Part shown: positions 22,146 through 34,184 of the stretch, piece by piece
How positions within the stretch are numbered: the first letter of the stretch is position 1
Layout of the letters: each line of letters opens with the position of its first letter
Source: Bombardia bombarda
Lineage: Eukaryota; Ascomycota; Sordariomycetes; Sordariales; Lasiosphaeriaceae
Direction of reading: 5' to 3'
NCBI GenBank assembly: GCA_030512295.1
Contig: JAULSR010000011.1
Span: forward strand, 62,001-126,000
Length of the DNA stretch: 64,000 bases
Program-made: the position numbers and the translations under genes
The notes under the pieces: model-generated
Databases searched by the model: none
Told to the model about the DNA's origin: nothing
Seen by the model: only the letters and a program-made list of their open reading frames with translations

Positions 22146-22330
22146 ACAAGAAGCTGTTACGCCATATTCGGGTCTATGGTCGGATTTAAAACTCCTACAT
22201 TAGCTCCCCGGAGTGGCATGATGTGATGGCATGTTCACAAAGGCGGCAAAGTTGAAATTCGTGGACCTGTGAGCTTTGAGGAGATTGCCACTTTTTAGCA
22301 ACAAATCCTCAGATACATGTGTGGGAGGGA
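22146..22330 (+). repeat. Duplicated segment (copy 1) with a second Ras-like scrap
   Basis: About 22149-22264 is closely similar to 33624-33734: both contain GCCATATTCGGG, CTATGGTCGGAT, CGGAGTGGCATGATG and GGCATGTTCACAAAGGCGGC, ending near ATTCGTGGAC. Directly after the shared part, copy 1 reads SFEEIATF-stop-QQILR, another piece of the same Ras segment, in which the Gln codon CAG has become TAG. Neither copy keeps an open frame. Confidence 0.6.
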
Positions 22331-25300
22331 CTTTTGGGAACTGCTGCACCTTGTCCTTTGTTTGTACAATATAAAGCACTTTCTCACACAATACTGAGGC
22401 TCCTACACAGAACCGTCGTAGAGGAAGACTGAACGCAGGAATGGGCTCACAGTCTGCGAGCCAATCGTGCTTTCCTTTGGTGTGGGCCAGGGTCCAAGCT
22501 TGTTGCAGGTAATACTCTACGAAGTTAACTGACAACGTCAGATCAGACAAAGGAGAGGGTGACTGCCCCTTTTTCGGGAGCTGCCTTAGCTACCATGGGC
22601 TTCAAAGCCCCGGTGCCGCCACTCCTATTCTGTGCTTATCCAGAAAATTGTGAACAGAACAAAGACTTAGCTACAACAAAGCATGCTGCTGAACCAGAAT
22701 TAACTTCCGGTGTTTGGGTCTCTAATCGACCCGCAGTTGTCTAGATGGATTTGAACTTTATGGATGTTGGCATACACATACAACGAAGGTAGTTTTTCAA
22801 CACAACTCAAAACCAAAAACAAGCGCTTAAGAACGCAATGGACACAGAAACTGTATGAAGATGGTTCTTCGCTTCAGAAGCTGCAATATAATAGGCTAGA
22901 TGTTATTGTATAGCGACTGTGTAGGTATGCCACAAGGATCTCCAGGACCATGAGGTGACCAGCTCGCCAAATGTACCATGTCTGAAAGTATTACCACGGA
23001 GAAAAATTCGTATGCACCACAACACTGAGTTATAGAATGTAACCAACTGAATTCCTGAACAGTATAAGTACATGACCTCATGAAATACCCATTACCCTTA
23101 CACCCAGCTTTGCCACGACCACTCCCGTCTCTATCCCAACACAACCCACCTCCTCGTCCCTCTCCTTCTCATTACTGAAACCCCGCACCAGTATGACCCA
23201 GAAATCCGCATCTCTAGAGCCTCCAAGCCCAGCCACCCGCCATCGAGTTGAATTACCAATGTTGACCGCCGCCGACAACCCCTACCCTTCAATTCCCTCT
23301 CTCTGTGTCTTCCGTACCTAACTAAGCCACTGTTTCCGGCCCAGCATCGGGAATCGCTCGATTACCAGCCTCTCAGGCCGGCTCGTGCCATCTGATCCAC
23401 ATCAAAGTTCTCGCCCGCCATCAACGCAGCTCATCGCTTCCATCTGTAGCAGTCCTTCGTCTATGTGCATGTAGCTTTTGCCGGACTGCCAAACGGCCGG
23501 GCCACAAATTGCAAGCCTTCCAAGCAGGTGTATGCTGGATGCTCTCCCGAGATGGGACAACCTCGCTATGAAGAAACAAGGAATAGCCGATATGAATGTG
23601 ATTGGTGGAATTTGAGTTTCAGGTGTGTGAACAACGGATCTGTTCATTACAGCTGACGTTTTTTTTGTCAGGGAACACGAGGTGACTGGGGCAGCGACCA
23701 AGTCAACGTGTTTTTGAACAACTCAAATGGACACGCTTGCGATAATTACGCCTTTGAAGGCTCCGTCTGTGGGCTATCTTGACCAGCCCCGAGATGTCAA
23801 AGGCGGAGTCGACGTCGAGTGTATAGCGGTATGTATTGGGAGGAAAACAAACATCATTAGAACATCGACTGATGAAAATGAGGTTCGCTGTTCAACATGC
23901 GGGGCGCATGTAGAGCTGCTCGCAGAGCAGCCCTGCGAAATCGCTCCCGGTATTGAAGTTGCTCGGCTACCAGAACAGTCTCTCGCTCTGCCAACGTTGC
24001 CGTGAATCGGTGGCGCCAATGGCACTACGACATCGGCCGGGGTTGTCAGACTATTGAAGCTGCTTGTTGCTGGGGAAGTTCATCTGGTTGCTTAGGTGGT
24101 TGGGCGTCGGAATTCGCGCTTCAGTGCGCGTCAATTGTGAGTCGTATCGAGCTGAGAGGAAACCCGGTGAGCAAATCCGATGAGAGGTAGCATGACTGGG
24201 ATTGCCACGGCGTGTCAACTGGACGTTGGCATGGAGGATATTGTTGGATGTCTCCCGGTGATAGGCCTGCTTGGCGATGATGATATCCGAGACAGATCTC
24301 GTCCTCGCAGAGACGCAGCGCATAGGATATAGATTGTATGCAGCAGCTTGGATTGAGCCCGGGGCTTGGGCAACTTGGACGTAGCGTAGGTAGCCGCGTT
24401 GTCCGCGTTGTGACTGTTGTTGTCAAAAACTTGCAGAGAAGCGGCTCGCAGCCTTTGAGTGCGCAATAGTCTAGAAGCCATCCATGTGGCGAGTATGTCG
24501 CTAATGGTTGTTAAGGGTGTACCATGGCGTCGCACCGGTCAAAGAGGCGCCGTGTTGAAGGCTCGCCAGAGGCCTTGTCTTTCTCAAATCGTTATGAGAT
24601 CGGAAAGAGTTGATTGCTATGGTAGGCAAATGAAAAATCGGAAACGAGTGATAAGGCCGACAATGTAGAAAATGGCAAAGAGAGACAAAGGATCTGGACA
24701 GAGAGGATGCAAACAGAGGCACTGTCGTGTTCCGATCATGCCACTGCGCCTTCTTCAACTTATGCTCTGTTACTGCAGTCTTTGCACAGGCTCGTCGTCC
24801 TCTTGTACCGTTTAATCCTGTGCTTTTCCATTCGCGCAGTCGGGGAGCCCCAGGCCGGTCGGTAGGAGGCTCGAAGCGGTGGGAGGCAGTCGGACATTAG
24901 TTTGATCTCTAGGTCACCGATCTGCGTCGTACAGACCCGGCAGAGCGTTCTGGTGATGCTATGGCACATGGGCACTGAGTCAAGGTCTCTTCGCTGGCCG
25001 AGAAGTGTTGAATGTGCTGTTGCCGGATGCGATCGGGGAGGTCAAGGTCAGCTTAGCGAGAGGAAATTCGGTATGCTGGGTAGGTCGACGGGCAGGCTTT
25101 ATAGGTGATTGTGAATAGTAGAGTGTCTCTGTCGTACCATGCAGTCAGCGGACGATCCATCTGCGCCGGATTGCAACCTGGGAATCTTCGTGATTGTTCG
25201 CGACGATGGCGGATGCTTGGACACAGCAAAGACACAGCTGGAGCGACTCTTTGGTACCTGCGTCGAACAAAGCAGCTCCTGGCATTCTGGCCCCTACTCT

Positions 25301-26694
25301 CCCCTTTCCTCCCCTTTCTTCCGGAGCGGAGCGCGAGTAGATGATCAGTCGATTGGACAGCTCGGTGTCAGCTTGATCTAAGTCGATGTGGAGGCGAAGA
25401 GGCGGCCGGGCAGGATTGACGACGGAAGGAGGTACTAGAACCAGCCCAGCCCTTTGCTCGCAGGATCATGGAGACTTTGAGGACGTCGCGTGCGAAACAA
25501 AGCAGGGCTTTATGTTGTCCAACAGAGCGGTAAAGAATGAAACTGGGTAAATCCAGGCGGCAAGACGGGTTGGTGTCTGAAACACGAACCAGACCTTCAA
25601 CCGCTGCTTGCATCAAACAGTTAGGGTAACCCTCAGGTGTCAATTTTAGGGGCGAATAACGTAACCAAAAGACGGAACAGGGGTTGGAAACCTGCCTCTG
25701 GGCCACGCTTGACTGCCTATCGACTGACCTTCTGGTGGGCGTTGAGGGAGTGGTCCACTGTACAGACATGCTTAAACACGGCCGGGGTGGTTCTCACCCA
25801 CTGCCGGTGCCTGCCCGTCACTGATCACCTTATCTCGAGCTCTGACCTAACTTTGCCGACAAGGAGGAATTAGCTAATCCCCACTGAAACCAGGCACGCC
25901 CCGGTTGTCCCTCAGGGTTAACCAGCAGCGTACAACCAGTCAACTTGCCTTCCATCGCCCTCGATTTTTTTTCACTATTTCACGCAAAAGAGGTTAAAAC
26001 CTGTACATAGCACTTTTGGGGCCTGGCTGGCCAGTAGGGCAGAGTTTTAGATCCTACAACAACCTCTCACCAGAGGATTTCAAGAGTGAAAATGCTTGGA
26101 ATAGGCAAAACAGATGGTGCCACAAAGCTTCTTGACTACAATGGTGAGTGCAGCGGAAGACATGGTTTAGCAGGGTATCTGGTCTAGTAAAAAACGAAGA
26201 TTCCTAGGAAGGCCACGCCAGAGAGCGACTAGGTTGCAAGCATAAAAAAAAAAAAACGCGAACCATAGGCACAGCACCCGATTGCAGCAAGGAGAATAGG
26301 GGCTCTCGCAATAGCCCCACTTTTCCGTGCAGGGTTGTTGTTGCTCGACTACATCACAGAAAAGCTGGAGCAAAAGATGGCTGAATTAAGTAGAAGAAGT
26401 AACATTTATCATTTACGAGTGTGCTGAATACTAATTACCTAACTTCCTAAGATTGGTAGATGGATGAAGGAGCAAAGAGTCAACCAGTTAATATAGGAAA
26501 TCGATAGCGCCCGACAAACACCGTTTCCCAAGTGCAAACGGTGCAGCCGGCGACGTAGTGACGGTGGGATGGAGTCATATAACTCCAGCACTCGGATACA
26601 GACCCGGACCCACCCAGGCACAAATGCCAATGATGGACCAATTCTGATTCAACGCATCAGACCCTTCACCCGCATATATCTGGGCCAGAAAGCT
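22331..26694. other. Long gene-poor stretch; small unassigned frames only
   Basis: Nothing with a recognisable family. A 92-codon frame from the ATG at 23727 (CSTCGAHVELL motif) and an 80-codon frame at 25139 are open but unsupported. A minus-strand frame at 24760-25048 looks more coding-like and is listed separately. No RNA genes were found. Confidence 0.4.
24760..25048 (-). other. Unassigned open frame with paired cysteines
   Basis: The frame reads through LDSVPMCHSITRTLCRVC, then MSDCLPPLRASYRPAWG, and ends basic with KRTTSLCKDCSNRA and a stop. Two CxxC pairs plus Arg/Lys richness look like a real exon or the remnant of one, but there is no early ATG: the first Met is inside the frame at about 24972. 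No flanking exon was found. Unrecognised. Confidence 0.25.
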
Positions 26695-27568
26695 CTAACC
26701 ACTAGTATGCCCAGTCGTCAACAGCCTTTTTGCATCGTCCTTCACAATCGGTAGGCCATTGGTGGCCTTCGCCTTGATGTTGAACGCCTCAGTGTTGAAC
26801 ATGTCTTTAACCATGTCGTGCGCAAGCTTTCGCGGGTCTGGCAGCTTTCCGCCAAAAGGGCTCGCAGCGCGGGTGCGAGCCGAAGGCATGGGCTTGCTCG
26901 CGTGCTGTATCACGGACCAACACTAGGTTCTTGTGGATGAGGTCCGGGTTTGCCGATGTGTCCTGCATCGACCACATCAGCTGAAACTTTGCGCGTTCCA
27001 GACAGCCGAGCATGAGGCTGTCACAAAAGTGATTGATCTTGTCTTCCGATGCAGATGGGCTTGGTGTCGTCTGATTTGCGGAGGCTATCGATTGCTTTGT
27101 CGACGGATTCGGTGAGGATGGCGACGATGTCGCGGCGGCACTTCTTGATGGCTGGAATCGCTCTGTGACGATAAGTACTCGTTTTGTGTAAAAGAAGATC
27201 GAGAACCATTCCCATCGCGTCGCCGTTGACATCTGGCAGGCGAATGGACGGGATCTGGCCATTGGGGGCCAGGCGTAAACTGGAAATGCAGCGGGGAAGC
27301 ACGTTGAAGATGGGAGCGATATGCGTGAGGCTGCGCGACCAAACGACAAAATCTCTGCTTGGTTCGCCGATGATAAGACGTAGGTCGCCGGGAAACGTGC
27401 ACGTTGACACCACAGGGGGAGGCAACCATTTCAACGCCACAGGGCGGATCTTTCCATCGCCCGCTGTAGTCCTGTTGGGACCGACGGAGCTTATACGCGG
27501 TACGTCGATGAGAGTGACATCGACGTTGGCACTCTGTGGGTGGTTGGAGAGAGAGGCTGATCAACCAT
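26695..27568 (-). pseudogene. BTB/POZ-domain protein gene with several frame breaks
   Basis: The strongest part (about 27400-27150) reads FPGDLRLIIGEPSRDFVVWS, then SLTHIAPIFNVLP and IPSIRLPDVNGDAMGMVLDLLL. This is a fungal BTB fold with the usual order of an early D-L-x-L-x-x-G strand, a shared F-x-V/S-x-S-L strand and the LPDxDxxAM helix. The ATG at 27568 opens MVDQPLS, but the frame is lost in a short TC run (27546-27556). Removing one TC unit would restore NHPQSANVDVTL and the BTB frame. A second shift near 27035 leads to FCDSLMLGCLERAKFQLMWSM, the helical region that normally follows the BTB in these proteins, and a third leads to KLPDPRKLAHDMVKDMFNTE. Multiple lesions argue for a pseudogene. 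Confidence 0.55.
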
Positions 27569-30500
27569 TGTGACTGACTTGCGTAGGGAGGCTTGATTGT
27601 GAATGAGTTACTGCGGAATCTAAGCTAAGAAGAAGACCAAGGAGTAAGTGAGGCAGGTAAAGTGAGGTGAAAGGAGGGTGCGGGCCTGTATTTAAAATAG
27701 GGGGAAAAGGCCGCTTCGTCAACGTTCTTAGCCAACTGAACAAACATACCCCTCAACTCCCTTACCCCTCAAGTTACTTGTTTCGGCATCGGATTGGATG
27801 GAGTTCTCTTACTGCAGAATAGAGGGGCATTCGACGGAGTGATACGTACCTTACCTACTTTGAAGCGCGAAACCACATGACTTATCGGCGTGCGCCCTAA
27901 TCGGGACAACCAGGCAGCCTGGGGGCGTCATTTAGGCGTGCGCTCATTTTGTGTCCCTCGTGCCCTACCCTCCAAAGCTTTTGATATCCGAAAATTTTCT
28001 CGACCTTCTCTTCTTCTTCACTCTTCTTGGCAATCTTACAAAATTTGTTGCTTCTTTTCATGGCTACGTACTCCTCCCGAAAGCTTTCTACGTCCTCCTT
28101 AGCCTTGTCTACTCTTGCTTGACGAAGTCGCTCTCCTTGAGCGTCTTGCTGAGCACTACCTTCGAGGCTGTGTACGGCTGCTCGTTTGTGTACTGGATCT
28201 TGGTGAGTCTTTCTTCATTATCGCCCTGTTGATCTTCTTCTTACGTGCCAACCCATCTTCTTTGGAACCTCATCTCTCTCTCTCTCTCTCTCTCTCTCCT
28301 TCTCATCCAACACATCATCACTCCAAGACCAAGCTTTCCGACAGCACTGGAAGAAGGCTGGGCGTGGTTGACTGCTATATGATCTGTCATGTTTTCGAGA
28401 CGGGCTTTGATACCCTTCTTCACCATTGTCTAGCACGTCTTAAGGACTGATTCCCTTGGCAGCGCATTTCCCGCCCGATCTTGATGTCTCTACAAACAGT
28501 AGACATCGCGGCAACAAACAACACAGCAGGCCTCCGGTCACGAACACAGTTCAAAAAAGCACAGCGCACAAAAACATGCCATTTCAATAAGACGCCGGTG
28601 CCAATCCTTAGCCTTACCAAGAAACACCTACCACCCCACAACCTCAACACGGGATACAGTAGATTGGGCAGAACAATAGGAGCGTGGATCCCGCACCCAA
28701 AACACGAGCACACCGGAATATATATCTTGGCGAACCCAGTCCTCCCGCGTTCTGACCCTTCAAGGTTCGTGCCCTTCGTCGCTCTCCCATCCCCGCCCCT
28801 CTAACCCCCCAACTCCCGCCGTTAACCTCCCCGGCCCACAGCACGTAGAGGTAGACTCCCCTCCAACGCAACAGCAACACACACCACTTCCTTAACTCTT
28901 AATATACTAATATTCATTGACAGTTCAGCGCCGACGTTGTTAGCTATAACGGACGTACATCAGGCACATCAAGCTCAAGCTGAGAGCCCGCTCGGGGGCC
29001 CTCTAGACCCCAGCATTGTATCTCTCGGTTACCGATTGGTGTAAAATTGCATTATCAATGGGACACGGTGCTGGCGTCATCACCGAAGCGTTCGAGGCCT
29101 GCGGTAGGAGCACCATGGGGACGCTCCCCTATCTCCTGTCAGCGCCTTGAAAGCAGCGTTGGCATTTTCCGGCGCTTTTGGTGGTTCCAAGGAGGATACC
29201 AAGGAGGAGTCTACGGGCCATCGACATCATCAAGCAGATCAAGAGAGACTGGGTTGGTCTGTTTTCAAAATCGAAAGCTGCGGGAGCCTTGGTCAGCCGA
29301 AGATATCTTTGATTAATATCATCGGACAAATGAAGACAGACTGGGGTCATAAACTTTAATGATTATATTTACAAAAGTGTCAATTTTGGGAGTATAAAGC
29401 ACTAATCTCTCTACCAAAATTACTACAAACTCTTCCAAAACTTGGAGGTTAAAAGTCCAAAAGTCTTTTAGTAAGAGAGAATTTCCCTGGGATTTTTGAG
29501 ACTGGTTAACGTGACTTGGTTGTCGTTGACTGATTTTGGTGTCCCGCTTTTTTTGTCACCCACTTGCCAGTTTTTGCAGTCAACTATTCTCCCGTCTGTT
29601 GGGTCGAAAAAGCTCCTACCTTGGTTTAGTTTCCTTGTCGTTGCCGTGGAGGGGCTGATATTCGAACAAGGGGGCGTATTGCTGTTTACTTACATCCTTC
29701 CTATTTTTTTTTCCTGGGGTGCTGGGGTTTCGGATTAATGGAACAGCAGTCTTTCTTTGGCGCATTAGCGCCGTTTAAACCACCTTTTTGTCTGCAAAAA
29801 CAAAGTATTTGAGTGTTATGTGACAAATGTTGGTACATGTAACTTGGGTACAAAAGTGATGCCAGCACCTACCTGACATGACAAAAAGACTTACGCCAAT
29901 CTTAAGCGCATTTTCCCACCTGTTAGGTTCTCCGGGCCAGCCAAAGCTTAGACCTAAGTGTTTATGGACAGAATCAAATAACGTTCTCAAATGATATCCC
30001 TCTCAGCAGCGTTTGTTGCATAGGATTCAAGCAACGAACCAAGCCGCTAAAGGCGCGTTTGTATATGAAACAGCCATTGACAAGAACATGGCATTTCACT
30101 AGCAAAAACGAATTTACTCATCTGCATGCTTGCTGCTAGGGTTGGCTGCGGAAAAGGCTTGTTCAATAATTTGTATAAGAACATAACGATTATTTCTAGT
30201 AAATTCTTCCAGTCCCTTGCTCTCCTTGTTCCATGTCTAGGTATCCTGACGTAGCCCCCTTCAGTTCGTGCAAGCACTCAGCCGCATTAGGAGCTGTGTT
30301 AGGCACCCTCCCTCCCAGCAAATTAATTGAGACTAACAAAGGTCTACATTGCAATTAAATGCAGGACAACGCCACCAATTCTTGCTCAGATTTGATGGTA
30401 TCAGCTGCTAAGCTACGGAATTGTCTAAAAGGAAAGATCGTTGAGTTTGGGCAAGTTTTCGGAGTGTTTTTATTGATCGCAGTCCAGCATAGCTTGTGAC

Positions 30501-32257
30501 TATCAATTAATTTGTTGGCAAGAAGGCACATCGCTCGTCTACGCCGTCGTACGATGGAATATACTTCAAAGGATTCAAAGAAATCTTCCATGAAATCAGT
30601 CTCTCTTGATTTGTTCGATGATGTCAATTTACTTGACTAACTTGTTCCGAAACTGAGCATACTTGGCTTGTTTCGGCCAAAACTTACTTTGCTGACACTT
30701 GACTTGTTTGGCTCTGCAAACTACAACAACCCAAAGCAAAGACCGGCTACTAGTCGCTCAGGAAGAAAGGCAGTGCGCTCAGAGCACGCAGCCGTTCTCT
30801 CTCGGCCCGCTGTTCTTTTTGAGCTTTTCGATTTCTCCAAACAAATGGTGAAAAGGGGGCTTTGTGCGTGGAAAACTGCAAGGCAGGACAGGTGCAGAGA
30901 CAGCAGATAACGGCCGGAGAAATGTTTTCGACTCACGTTGGGGAGGCGCGGATGGCGAAGCGAGGATCGATGGTGCGTCTGGGGGGATAAGACCTCGCTG
31001 GCTTGCTGAGTTAGTTGGCTAAACGTTATGAAGGAAGTTGAAGATGTACAGCAATGAGGTTTATTTTCACAGATACAGAAAGAAGAAACGGGGCGATTCG
31101 GACTATCGTGGCTAGTCGACTTGTGAGGTGTTGTTGTCGAGAAATCTGTCGAAGAGTCAGGGGACGGTTTGAGCCTGAGTGGGTCGGTAGGTTGTGGGGG
31201 AGTTGCTGAGCGTGCAGGAACTTAGGGGTAACAATAAGGACCAGGTAGCCTAGCTCCAGAGCCAACTCGAGTATCTACCTACTGCTAAGGTAGGGCATAA
31301 TAGTCACCCACGAAGCCTAAATGCCACCACCAGCTGCTAGTGGAGGGCACATAATAACCTAAGGCATAATAACCTAAGGCATAATAACCTAAGGCATAAT
31401 AACCTAAGGCATAATAACCTAAGGTACCTAGGCCATCATCTATCCCTGTTGACAGCTATTGGTGGAGCACTTTCCTCGTTGTATTATTTGGAAAGCACCT
31501 GCCCCTTGGCTCCTGCACTCGCTAAATTTTTCATCCTCATTTCCGGCGTTCTGCTTTGCCTGGAACAAACTTCAACTCGACCACCTATTTGCATTTCACG
31601 ATTCTATTTCCTGTTACCCTGATTGTCTTAGTCTGCATCACTGGAGAAACATGTCAACAGCGGTATTCGTGACAAAAAGTCGTCTTTTACCTTTAATTAC
31701 TAGATGCCTTACCCTTCGTCGGTCGCCGCATTTCTCGTGCTCGCTCCGACGAGAGAAGCGCACCCACACACAGCTCACGGACGACAGCGGAAAAATACTC
31801 AAGGACAACAGATCCTAGACCCGGAGCGAAAGGCCCTTTCTACCTTAACAGTCGCTGGTATGAATCCCCATCACCATGCCGGGCACATCACCATGACTTC
31901 TCGCCGAGAACAAGCTAACATTTTACATTCGAAGATACAGAAGCCTGGCTGTGTTGTTTTGTTCCTTCAAGAATAACCTTCAGTTGCCGACGAGAGACTT
32001 CCTCGGACTGTACCCTATAGCATCAACGTCGACAACGACGGTTTATTGTTCCTTGTTGGGTGGGAACGACTCTACGACTTCCTCAAGACACCAGCTACGA
32101 CAACCAAAGCCCAGAGAGCACAATCTGCGTTCAAAGATTTGACAGGCAACAGGTTCTGTCACACGCTGTGGTATTGATCTCACAGGCCATCTTCAGTGGA
32201 CGCTCTCTCCGCCAACATCGCAAGCCAAAGCCAGCCACAAACCCCCGGTGATTGATC
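27569..32257. other. Long stretch without supported genes
   Basis: Contains a CT microsatellite at about 28268-28298, a five-copy 15-bp repeat (31351-31425, listed) and scattered short frames with no motif. A 30-codon frame from the ATG at 29059 (start GHGAGVITEAFEACG) is too short to judge. Nothing else seen. Confidence 0.45.
31351..31425. repeat. 15-bp tandem repeat, five copies
   Basis: Unit ATAATAACCTAAGGC, five copies with one change in the last. It is flanked by the related palindromic text CTAAGGTACCTAGG. Confidence 0.9.
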
Positions 32258-33046
32258 ATGCAGTCGGTAAAGGACTTCAAAGGCGGCTTGTCGCTCGTCT
32301 CAAAGACCTCTACCATCGACGTTTCTCGAATAGGAAACAGGCAAGACACAATCACTGTAGAAAAGAGATCAGCTCCTAGAGAGACGTTTTCTCTGTACTC
32401 CATCAACCGAGAATCGCGTCCGCTCGCAAAGCTCTATTTTGGAGTTCCTAAAGTCGTCAATTTCCTGTTTCATTCTGGAAATAAGCCATCTCCAGAGTCA
32501 GCCCGCCGAAAGCAAGAGGCTGCGTTCTCCGCCAACTATGCTGACGACATCAGCCGAGAGAACAACCGCTCGCAAGACATCCAATGTCTTCATCCGACTA
32601 CGGACATCGTCATCCTGTTGATTAGTGTCGATACTAAACCTGAGGTTTCTGTCTGTACCAGGGAAAACGACCAACCCCCCTTCTCCCACCGCGCCTTGCT
32701 CTTTCGAACTACGCTTTACAACTGCAACCCAACACCACGTACCCACCAAGTGTGTTCTGCAGTTAGTCAGCCTTGCTCTTTTGCTTTCCAACTGCAGAAC
32801 ACGCTCGATTGTTTAGATGGCAGTAACCCGAGTCCTTCAGACGGTTGCTTCCGCTTGCTTCCTCGCCAAGCTAGCGTGCGACTTCAACCGCAAGCTGTCG
32901 ATACAATCCGAGTAGCGCAAGATTTCTGGGAGTTTGAGTTCGCGGCGCGCCAGTTCGATGTCCAACGACGAACGGCTCCCACAAGGCGGCTAAGGTGGTG
33001 GTGGTGGTGGGCCCCATGCTCATGTCGATGCCGATGCATCCGATGA
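32258..33046 (+). pseudogene. Second 2EXR-type protein fragment
   Basis: The frame from the ATG at 32258 includes TFSLYSINRESRPLAKLYFG, VVNFLFHSGN and DIVILLISVDTKPEVSVCT. These align in order with DVPLYSINRESRALAKRHYG, LFKFPFSPAKN and TVLLLMSIDVPK...PKVSICI at 13.4-13.9 kb. A Ser/Arg-rich insertion of about 45 residues separates the second and third blocks here. The first EXR block is missing, as in the other copy. The rest of the frame to 33046 is compositionally odd (Cys- and Trp-rich, ending in a GGT run) and unlikely to be translated. Probably a truncated paralogue. Confidence 0.4.
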
Positions 33047-33998
33047 ACATGAATAACCCCTTCTTCAACCAGGGCTACAATCACATGCCGCCGCCCATGG
33101 GCTACCCATGTGGGCATGCTCTAGAGGCCGGTCTTGGAGAAGTTGGTAGCAATATCTTAGCAAAAAAAGCCCAAACCATTTTGGCCATCTCACGGCCATC
33201 CCCGACATTGAGGTCCTCTCAAACATCCTCACCGAGGGAGACAAGGAGAAAGCGAAGCCTTCCAAGAACTCGAAGAGTTTTGGCCACAAACAGTCCCAGT
33301 CTATGGTGGTCTGTTTGCGCTCCTCCTCCTCTCGATAGTTGGATGTATCTTCTCCCCTGTTCCGTCATCTCCTTGAAGACTTCTTGATCTCAGCCTTCGT
33401 TTTCATACCCAGGCAATGTTACTTCCTGCCGGCTTTCTCTCTGGCCTGGCTGTCACGGACCGCTTCAGACCGAAACTGGTTGAAGTCTTCTTTCTTTATC
33501 ACGACGACCCGGCTGCACAGTCGCATTTTTAACGACTCCACCGACTCGGCGTCGCCAGATAGATCCGGCGTCGATCACTCCATGTCTTACACCCCATACC
33601 TGCGGGACTGGCTTTGACAGTCCTCTTGCCATATTCGGGGCTATGGTCGGATCTACAACTCCCATATTGACTCCTCGGAGTGGCATGATGGCATGTTCAC
33701 AAAGGCGGCGAAGTTGACATTCGTGGACATCTCTGCTGTCAAGCGGTTCTACAACGGACTATGTCGCTCCGTTTCGAGGCCAGGGTACCCCGAATAAGCT
33801 CAAGACGTGTGTGGGTGTTTATACCGCTCAACACCGTGGCACTCTGGTCTTCCGATCTGACTCGACTATGTATTTGACGAAGCGTCGTCCGTAGCTCCCC
33901 ACTATGAACCACAGCCCGTCCCCGTTGAAGCCGATCGTCCAGCATCAGCGAGTGGTCTCGGTGTGGATTGGGGTTGTCCTCATTCCTAGACCGTCAAA
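33047..33998. other. Mixed fragments, including duplicated segment copy 2 (33624-33734)
   Basis: Short frames such as PMLMSMPMHPMNMNN and IPDIEVLSNILTEGDKEKAK occur but do not join. The 33624-33734 block is the counterpart of 22149-22264. No gene supported. Confidence 0.4.
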
Positions 33999-34184
33999 AT
34001 GGGTGGCAAAGTTTGGTCGCATGAGGAAGAGGAAGTTTTCTGGAGGGACATAGTCCCCAAGTCTGTCAAGCGAGTGGTCTGGATGTCGGGCCACAATGGG
34101 TCAGAGACAGATCGCCTCCCAGAGAGAGAGAGAGAGAGCGCCGGCCAGAGAAAGATAGCAACACCCCGGAGAACATTATCATAG
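33999..34184 (+). pseudogene. SANT/Myb-like fungal protein, 5' fragment
   Basis: The ATG at 33999 (TCAAAATGG) starts MGGKVWSHEEEEVFWRDIVP followed by KSVKR. This matches the N-terminus of a common fungal SANT/Myb-like family (MGGRVWTxEEExxFWRxxxPxSPKR). After about 25 residues the expected WEELAxxM block is absent, and an AG microsatellite (34121-34138) occupies its place before a stop. A weaker, frame-broken copy of the same start (MVDKACSQEDSEW, then the same SPSL wording) follows at 34218-34275, suggesting a local tandem duplication that decayed. Confidence 0.45.
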
